Assembly (NCBI GenBank): GCA_044225825.1
Contig: JBGAIB010000005.1
Span: 62,001-126,000, forward strand
DNA from: Bog-950 sp044225825
GTDB lineage: Bacteria > Bacteroidota > Bacteroidia > Chitinophagales > LD1
Direction: 5' to 3'
DNA: 64,000 bases
This document shows positions 58,463-64,000 of the stretch, one piece after another. The position numbers and the translations under genes are program-made. The notes under the pieces are model-generated. The model ran no database searches. It was not told the DNA's origin and saw only the letters and a program-made list of their open reading frames with translations. Every line of letters starts with the position of its first letter. Within the stretch, counting starts at the first letter, position 1.

Positions 58463-61258
58463 ATGAAAACTGGTTTACGCGCGTTTTTGCTTGTGGGATT
58501 GCTTACCTGTGCCAGCCTTGTTACCTATGCTACACACTACCGGGCCGGTGAAATTATCTATCGCCTGATTGGTAATTATAAGTACGAAGCCTTTGTAATT
58601 ACTTATAGCAAAATCAGCTACCCCAGTATTTTGGCCGACCGCGATATTATTCCCATTGATTGGGGTGATGGCACCGTAGATTCCATAGCGCGTATTAACG
58701 GCCCCGATGCCAATGGCAACGGCATACCGGACGGTGAGCTTATTTTTGCCGATATTAATAAGAATGTGTACCGCGGGGTGCATACCTACCCTGGTCCACC
58801 ACCACCACCTAACCGCTGGTTTATTATTTCGTTTGTTGACCAAAACCGTATTGACGGCATTATCAACATTGGCGGAGGCGGTTCGGTAAACGTGCCGTTT
58901 TATGTGGAGGATACCCTGTTTTATCCGACCGCCGTAGAGAATATTGGTTATGACTCCTCTCCTGTTTTGTTGAATCCACCGATTGATTATGCTAACGTAA
59001 ATGATACGTTTTTCCATAACCCTGCCGCCTACGACCCGGATGGTGATAGTCTGGACTTTGAACTTATTTCGTGCCTGCAGGACCGCGGTTCCGATGTGCC
59101 GCTGTATGTGTTCCCCGATACTTATTGCAGGGGGCAAAACTACCCTACCAACACCTTTACCATTGACCGGCATACCGGCTTTATTGTATGGGCGGTGCCC
59201 TGCCGTGTAGGTATTTTCAATATCGCCATTATGGTAAGAGAATACAGGGAGGGTATTCTTATCGGCACCCTGATAAGGGATATGCAGATTATTGTAAATA
59301 GTGATCCGAACGACCCGCCGGTTTTATCGGCGGTGAGGGATACTTGTGTACGGGCGGGAGAAACACTACAACAACATATCAGCGCTACCGATAAACAGAC
59401 CAATCAAACGGTAACGTTGAGTGCCTATGGGGGCCCATTTGCTGTTGGGAGTTCGCCGGCTTCGTTCAATCAGAGCTCGGGTAATCCGGCAACAGGTTTG
59501 TTTAACTGGAACACCAACTGCAGTCACATTCAAAAGCAGCCCTATATTGTAGTATTTAAGGCTGCGGACGATTACTTTGTTCCGGGCCCGGGTGGCCCAA
59601 CACCGGCACCTTTAGTGGATATTGAAACCTGGCAGATACATGTAATTGCTCCACCGGTTAAAAACCTGACGGCAACTGCCACGCCACAAAGCGTAGTACT
59701 TAACTGGCTAAATCCTTATGAGTGTGCAGGCAGTCCTGATTTCAGGGGCTTTAGTGTTTGGCGGAAGCTGGGTTGCGATTCGTTTTTGCCTGACTATTGC
59801 GAAACAGGTTTAGCCGGACGTGGATATACCAAACTAACCGGGGCCAATATTTTTACCTATACCTATACCGATAATACGAGCGTGATAGGCCAGCAGTATA
59901 GTTACCGGGTGCTGGCGCACTTTGGTCAACTTTCGCCAAACGGCTTGTTTGTTTTTAATGAAACAGCCAGTGTACCCAGCGATGAAGTTTGTGTGTATAT
60001 GCCGATTGCAGTACCGGTAATTATTAATGCCGATGTGCAGGCTACCGATGTTGCAGCAGGACAGCTTTTTGTGCGCTGGACCAAACCTTTAGCTGGAGGC
60101 AATAACCTTGATACGCTACAAGTCCCTCCGCCTTACCGTTTTGATTTGTACCGTAGCCAGGGCTTTACCATGGGCACCGGCACACTTATAAACAGCAAAA
60201 CTGCCAACAGTTACACGGCTATTACTGATACCTCGTATCTGGATACCAACCTGGATACCAAGACAACGCCATGGTGTTATAAACTACTGTTCTTTTCGCA
60301 GAACGATACGGTTGGCAGCACTACACCGGCCAGCAGCACTTTTCTTACCGTTAACTCCAGCGACCAAAGCTTAGGTTTAACCTGGCAGGAGAATGTGCCC
60401 TGGACCAACGACAGTTTCAGCATTTTCCGTTTAAACAAACTAACCAGCACCTTTGATTCGATAGGCATTTCGTATACGCACGCCTATGCTGATACAGGTT
60501 TAATCAACGACTCTAGCTATTGCTATTATGTAAAAGGGTATGGACATTATACCGTACCTGCCTTACCTCGTCCGTTGATCAATAAATCGCAGGAGGAATG
60601 TGGTGTACCTATCGACACTGTTCCTCCTTGTCCGCCAGGTTTAACTGTTACCAACGATTGCGACCAGTACGCAGGCCAGCCGTGGATTGGCGACCAGTTC
60701 ATCAACCACTTAAGCTGGATAAATCAGAATGATGCGTGCAGCGGCGATATTGACCGTTACTACATTTACTTCGGCAGCGATTCGAGTGGTATGCGGATAG
60801 TTGATAGTATCACCAACCGCAACGATACAATTTACAACCATGTATTGCCGGAAAGCCTGGCCGGTTGCTATGCGATAACTGCCGTAGACAGAGTTGGTAA
60901 TGAAAGTGCATACAGCAATATCGTTTGCATCGACAACTGTCCGTATTACATATTGCCAAACACCTTTACACCGAACGGCGATGGACACAACGATGTGTTC
61001 CATCCGTTTTTACCGTTCCGTTTTGTGCCCAAAATAGAGATGCATATTATGGACCGCTGGGGCGTAGAAGTTTACCAAACTACCGACCCAATGATAAACT
61101 GGGATGGTAACGACCAGAAAAACGGCAAGCCTGTTAGCGATGGGGTTTACCTGTACGCCGGCTTCTATTACGAGCAGCATTTGAGCGGCCTGGTTAAGAA
61201 ACCATTGAGCGGCGATAAAAAAGGCGGTGGGGTAATACACCTTATCAGGGGAAAATAG
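58463..61258 (+). CDS. T9SS type B cargo, gliding-motility-associated
   Basis: 931-residue secreted protein. A signal peptide (MKTGLRAFLLVGLLTCASLVTYA) leads into the HYRAGEIIYRLIGNYKYEAFVITYSK domain common in gliding-motility-associated proteins, followed by cadherin/FnIII-like segments (for example DPDGDSLDFELISC). A T9SS type B sorting domain (ILPNTFTPNGDGHNDVFHPF, about 832-931) ends at GVIHLIRGK. It should be exported by T9SS and may attach to or act on the surface. The ATG at 58463 is chosen over the in-frame TTG at 58454. It precedes ribE by 19 bases, an odd partner for a surface protein. Confidence 0.85.
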   Translation: MKTGLRAFLLVGLLTCASLVTYATHYRAGEIIYRLIGNYKYEAFVITYSKISYPSILADRDIIPIDWGDGTVDSIARINGPDANGNGIPDGELIFADINKNVYRGVHTYPGPPPPPNRWFIISFVDQNRIDGIINIGGGGSVNVPFYVEDTLFYPTAVENIGYDSSPVLLNPPIDYANVNDTFFHNPAAYDPDGDSLDFELISCLQDRGSDVPLYVFPDTYCRGQNYPTNTFTIDRHTGFIVWAVPCRVGIFNIAIMVREYREGILIGTLIRDMQIIVNSDPNDPPVLSAVRDTCVRAGETLQQHISATDKQTNQTVTLSAYGGPFAVGSSPASFNQSSGNPATGLFNWNTNCSHIQKQPYIVVFKAADDYFVPGPGGPTPAPLVDIETWQIHVIAPPVKNLTATATPQSVVLNWLNPYECAGSPDFRGFSVWRKLGCDSFLPDYCETGLAGRGYTKLTGANIFTYTYTDNTSVIGQQYSYRVLAHFGQLSPNGLFVFNETASVPSDEVCVYMPIAVPVIINADVQATDVAAGQLFVRWTKPLAGGNNLDTLQVPPPYRFDLYRSQGFTMGTGTLINSKTANSYTAITDTSYLDTNLDTKTTPWCYKLLFFSQNDTVGSTTPASSTFLTVNSSDQSLGLTWQENVPWTNDSFSIFRLNKLTSTFDSIGISYTHAYADTGLINDSSYCYYVKGYGHYTVPALPRPLINKSQEECGVPIDTVPPCPPGLTVTNDCDQYAGQPWIGDQFINHLSWINQNDACSGDIDRYYIYFGSDSSGMRIVDSITNRNDTIYNHVLPESLAGCYAITAVDRVGNESAYSNIVCIDNCPYYILPNTFTPNGDGHNDVFHPFLPFRFVPKIEMHIMDRWGVEVYQTTDPMINWDGNDQKNGKPVSDGVYLYAGFYYEQHLSGLVKKPLSGDKKGGGVIHLIRGK

Positions 61259-61277
61259 TTGTTTATTTGCCCCCGAT

Positions 61278-61877
61278 ATGTTTACCGGAATTATAGAAAC
61301 CACAGGCCGTATAGCCGAACTGCGTAAAGAGGCAGGCAACCTGCATCTTACTATTGCCTCTTCCATTTCAAACGAATTGAAGATAGACCAGAGTGTAGCC
61401 CACAATGGGGTTTGCTTAACGGTAATTGCCTGTGGCAATGGGCAACATACGGTAACTGCCATTGCCGAAACGCTTGCCAAAACCAATTTGAGCAGTATAA
61501 AAAACGGGGACCTGGTAAATCTGGAACGTTGTACTAAAATTGGTGAACGCTTAGACGGGCATATTGTGCAAGGCCATGTGGACCAAACAGGCGAGTGCTT
61601 AAGTGTAGAAGAACAAAATGGCAGTTGGCTCTATACATTCCGCTACAAACCCAACCGCGAAAACCTGATAGTGGAAAAAGGTTCCATTTGTATAAACGGC
61701 ATTTCACTTACAGCTTTTAACGCCATGGAGGATAAATTCAGCGTAGCCATCATACCCTATACCTACGAGCATACAAACATTCAGCAGGTAGTTGCAGGCA
61801 GTAAGGTGAATCTTGAATTTGATATAATAGGTAAATACGTTGCCCGCATTGCACAACTAGGCGGCAGCGCGGCGTAA
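61278..61877 (+). CDS. ribE: Riboflavin synthase alpha subunit
   Basis: 199-residue enzyme converting two 6,7-dimethyl-8-ribityllumazine molecules to riboflavin. The two lumazine-binding repeats are clear: MFTGIIETTGRIAELRKEAG and HNGVCLTVIACGN in the first, LDGHIVQGHVDQTGECL and GSICINGISLTAFNAMEDKF in the second. The length is typical. The ATG at 61278 begins the conserved MFTGIIE. No FMN riboswitch is seen in the 19-base gap before it. Its 3' end overlaps the convergent tsaC-like gene by 21 bases. Confidence 0.96.
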   Translation: MFTGIIETTGRIAELRKEAGNLHLTIASSISNELKIDQSVAHNGVCLTVIACGNGQHTVTAIAETLAKTNLSSIKNGDLVNLERCTKIGERLDGHIVQGHVDQTGECLSVEEQNGSWLYTFRYKPNRENLIVEKGSICINGISLTAFNAMEDKFSVAIIPYTYEHTNIQQVVAGSKVNLEFDIIGKYVARIAQLGGSAA

Positions 61878-62816
61878 ACGATCATTAATAGCACGGCCCA
61901 AACCCTCTTCGGGAAATTGAGCAGCGCAGATAATATCTACATTACCGGCGTCCAATTTACGCATAGCAGCAAACAGGTTTTTAGCCGCTTCGCTTAAACT
62001 GCCTGCTTCAGATAACAACACTTGCTGTTCCTGCGCAATACCAGGCAAATACTGATTGAAGGCAAGTATGCCCACTTTTTTGCCGGCGAATTCCGATACA
62101 TTAAAATGATTCAGATCGCGTATTACCAGTTTCTTTTTGGGTGCGTAATGGCTTTTTAGCATGCCCGGTGTTTTGGGGTTACTGCTATCGGTAGTATTTA
62201 CTTTTACTTTGCCAATTACCTTTTCAATATCTTCTATGGCTAAACCGCCTAACCGATACACTACCGGTTCGTTATGCTCGAAACCAAGAATGGTACTCTC
62301 CACCCCTACTTCCGTTGCTCCACCATCCAGTATATACGGTATGCGGCCATGCAACTGATCGTATACGTGATACGAAGTGGTAGGGCTGATATAGCCAAAG
62401 GGATTAGCGCTGGGAGCCGCCAAAGGGAAATCGAGCGACTTTAATAATTCCAGCGTTAAGGGATGATTCGGAATGCGAACAGCTACATTGTCTAAACCTG
62501 AGGTAACGAGGTCGGGGATGATGGACTTCTTCTTTAAAAGAATAGTTAGCGGACCGGGGGCGAATTTGCTGAAAAGGGTAGCCGCTTTTTCAGGAACATG
62601 TTCCACATACTTCGCAATTTCTTCGAGTGCGTGCGTATGCACAATCAGCGGATCGAAATACGGACGGTTCTTCGCTTTAAAAATGCGCAGTACGGCATCC
62701 TCGTTTAAAGCATTACCTGCCAGGCCATAAACTGTTTCGGTAGGTATGCCAATCACCTGCCCCTGCTCAAGGAACATCTTTGCCTCCTCCAAATCAATAC
62801 CTATCACCGTTTGCAT
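61857..62816 (-). CDS. tsaC: Threonylcarbamoyl-AMP synthase, Sua5 type
   Basis: 319-residue protein that makes threonylcarbamoyl-AMP from Thr, bicarbonate and ATP for t6A37 modification of ANN-decoding tRNAs. The conserved YrdC domain (IGIPTETVYGLAGNALNEDAVLRIFKAKNRPYFDPLIVH, AVRIPNHPLTLELL and APSANPFGYISPTT) fills the N-terminal 200 residues. A Sua5 C-terminal domain (KTPGMLKSHYAPKKKLVIRD to RRAAA) makes it the long form. The ATG at 62816 is five bases after a TATTTTAG box. The neighbour on the plus strand is divergent. Confidence 0.95.
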   Translation of the reverse strand: MQTVIGIDLEEAKMFLEQGQVIGIPTETVYGLAGNALNEDAVLRIFKAKNRPYFDPLIVHTHALEEIAKYVEHVPEKAATLFSKFAPGPLTILLKKKSIIPDLVTSGLDNVAVRIPNHPLTLELLKSLDFPLAAPSANPFGYISPTTSYHVYDQLHGRIPYILDGGATEVGVESTILGFEHNEPVVYRLGGLAIEDIEKVIGKVKVNTTDSSNPKTPGMLKSHYAPKKKLVIRDLNHFNVSEFAGKKVGILAFNQYLPGIAQEQQVLLSEAGSLSEAAKNLFAAMRKLDAGNVDIICAAQFPEEGLGRAINDRLRRAAA

Positions 62817-62821
62817 GGGGG

Positions 62822-62829
62822 CTAAAATA
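62822..62829 (-). promoter_or_regulatory. Probable -7 box (TATTTTAG) on the tsaC start
   Basis: One mismatch to TAnnTTTG, five bases from the start codon, again consistent with a leaderless mRNA. Confidence 0.4.
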
Positions 62830-62907
62830 AATTATTAGACCTAAATACCGCCGGAACGCCACTGCTCACCTAACTTAAATCAGTTGCGGGGCTGTTTGCA
62901 GAAACGC

Positions 62908-62915
62908 TACTTTTG
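62908..62915 (+). promoter_or_regulatory. Bacteroidota -7 box (TACTTTTG) on the cyclophilin start
   Basis: Exact TAnnTTTG, five bases before the ATG at 62921, so the mRNA is probably leaderless. The -33 position has only TTG (62884-62886). Confidence 0.5.
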
Positions 62916-62920
62916 GCCCT

Positions 62921-63565
62921 ATGCGATTACTGTTATTAACTGTGTGCCTGTTATATGCAGCGGTATTGGGGGCTCAAACCTATAAGGTAAAACTAAGCAC
63001 CAACTATGGCCGGATTGTAATTAAGCTGTACGACGGAACACCTAAACACCGCGATAACTTTGTAAAGCTGGTAAAGGAAAACTACTTCGACTCGTTATTG
63101 TTTCACCGGGTTATTAAGGGGTTTGTAATACAGGCCGGTGACCCCACTTCAAAGAATGCCAGTGATACTGCCCTATTGGGCGATGGCGATCTGGGCTATT
63201 TAGTGCCTGCGGAAATAATGCCTGAAAAATATTACCATAAACGCGGCGCCTTGGGCATGGCCCGCGATGATAATCCCGAAAAGGCTTCTTCGGCATGCCA
63301 ATTTTATATTGTTCAGGGCAAGCCCGCTACCGATTCCATTTTTATTAAAGCCAAAGCACGTACCAATGGCTACGAAATACCCGAAAAACACAAAAAAGTG
63401 TATCGAAAGAAAGGCGGCATACCACACCTCGATTCGCGTTACACGGTATTTGGCGAAGTGATTAAGGGCTTGAAAGTGGTTGATAAAATTGCGGCATTGC
63501 CAACCGACAAAAACGACCGCCCCCTACAACCTGTGCGCATTTTACATACTGAATTAGTACGATAA
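62921..63565 (+). CDS. Periplasmic cyclophilin-type peptidyl-prolyl isomerase
   Basis: 214-residue exported PPIase. The signal peptide MRLLLLTVCLLYAAVLGAQ is followed by the cyclophilin core: LYDGTPKHRDNFVKLVKENYFDSLLFHRVIKGFVIQAGDP, the RGALGMARD motif and QFYIVQG. The catalytic Arg lies in FHRVIKGF. An insert (about residues 155-180, DSIFIKAKARTNGYEIPEKHKKVYRKKG) is common in Bacteroidota members. It probably folds exported proteins in the periplasm. The stop is followed by one base and then the CoA-transferase ATG. Confidence 0.95.
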   Translation: MRLLLLTVCLLYAAVLGAQTYKVKLSTNYGRIVIKLYDGTPKHRDNFVKLVKENYFDSLLFHRVIKGFVIQAGDPTSKNASDTALLGDGDLGYLVPAEIMPEKYYHKRGALGMARDDNPEKASSACQFYIVQGKPATDSIFIKAKARTNGYEIPEKHKKVYRKKGGIPHLDSRYTVFGEVIKGLKVVDKIAALPTDKNDRPLQPVRILHTELVR

Positions 63566-63566
63566 C

Positions 63567-64000
63567 ATGAACCATACCTCCATAAACTATGTACCGGCTG
63601 AAGAAGCCGTTGCCATCGTAAACAGCAACGAACGAGTTTTTATACAAGGTGGCTGCGCTGCGCCACAGCGATTGATTGATGCGCTTACGGCCAGACATGG
63701 TGAACTAAAAAATGTAGAGATAAGTCACCTACACACCGAAGGCACTGCACCCTATGCCAAACCCGAAATGGCGGAATCGTTCCACGTGAATGCGTTTTTT
63801 ATAGGAGCAAACGTTCGCCCCTATGTAAACGAAACAAATGTGCAGTATATACCCATGTTTTTAAGCGAGATACCCCTGTTGATACGCAAGGGCAAGTTTA
63901 AAATTGATGTGGCGATGATACAAGTGAGCCCGCCGGATGCACAGGGTTTCTGTTCGTTGGGAATTTCGGTAGATATAGCACGGGCAGCTTGTGAAGTTGC
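63567..64000 (+). CDS. Acetyl-CoA hydrolase/4-hydroxybutyrate CoA-transferase family (partial)
   Basis: The window ends inside this gene. The first 144 codons read MNHTSINYVPAEEAVAIVNS, then VFIQGGCAAPQRLIDAL, HLHTEGTAPYAKPEM, NVRPYVNETNVQYIPMFLSEIPLLIRKG and IQVSPPDAQGFCSLGISVDIA. These match the N-terminal domain of the family that includes 4-hydroxybutyrate CoA-transferase and acetyl-CoA hydrolase, and the catalytic Glu lies further on. It begins one base after the cyclophilin stop, so they are probably in one operon. The exact substrate cannot be given from the part seen. Confidence 0.85.
   Translation, partial: MNHTSINYVPAEEAVAIVNSNERVFIQGGCAAPQRLIDALTARHGELKNVEISHLHTEGTAPYAKPEMAESFHVNAFFIGANVRPYVNETNVQYIPMFLSEIPLLIRKGKFKIDVAMIQVSPPDAQGFCSLGISVDIARAACEV

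Overview
This 64 kb window is chromosomal DNA from a member of the Bacteroidota. Four things point there. Several proteins carry type IX secretion (T9SS) C-terminal sorting domains. A full porX (the T9SS response regulator with a PglZ domain) is present. Promoters read TAnnTTTG, and there are few Shine-Dalgarno sites. The family choices also fit: alternative GlmU, CarboxypepD-plus-TonB receptor, SprB repeats, DUF885. An environmental Chitinophagales/Sphingobacteria-like lineage is my best guess. No phage, plasmid, transposase, CRISPR or rRNA was seen.

Layout: 0.3-5.3 kb, smc and an acyl-CoA dehydrogenase (+). 5.3-12.3 kb, two tandem paralogous giant T9SS cargo proteins (-). 12.4-14.1 kb, an F420-reductase-like protein and a DUF2804 protein. 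14.13-14.57 kb, a gene-free region with a phased TTGTGCA array. 14.6-19.0 kb, small lipoproteins around lpdA, a GNAT and a Spy-like helical protein. 19.1-28.4 kb, a five-gene minus-strand run: helical protein, alternative GlmU, tpiA, prmA, and a 1601-residue secreted protein of unknown function. 28.4-28.9 kb, a gene-free region with an orphan terminator. 29.5-31.5 kb, clpP-clpX. 31.7-37.7 kb, a VWA-like secreted protein, a helical protein, an SprB-repeat T9SS cargo and a GNAT. 37.7-42.6 kb, tig, tRNA-Leu, thyA, DUF885 and DinB proteins. 42.7-49.5 kb, an amidohydrolase lipoprotein, a gene-free region with a phased TGATAGG array, and a CotH/lamin-tail T9SS cargo. 49.6-64 kb, a probable beta-barrel protein, OsmC, a TonB-dependent receptor, porX, an HD-domain protein, a VWA/DUF3520 protein, a type B T9SS cargo, ribE, tsaC, a periplasmic cyclophilin and the start of a CoA-transferase.

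Themes: much of the coding capacity goes to the envelope and cell surface. There are five T9SS cargos, a TonB receptor and several lipoproteins, with PorX as a likely regulator. The rest is housekeeping: SMC, Clp protease, trigger factor, TIM, thymidylate synthase, riboflavin synthase and tRNA modification.

I did not find a clearly new defence or mobile system. The best candidates for something undescribed are the two gene-free regions with helically phased heptamer arrays (14.16-14.34 and 44.44-44.59 kb), the orphan terminated transcript at 28.6-28.7 kb, a set of promoters lying directly on start codons (leaderless mRNAs), and the giant envelope protein at 19.1-23.9 kb.
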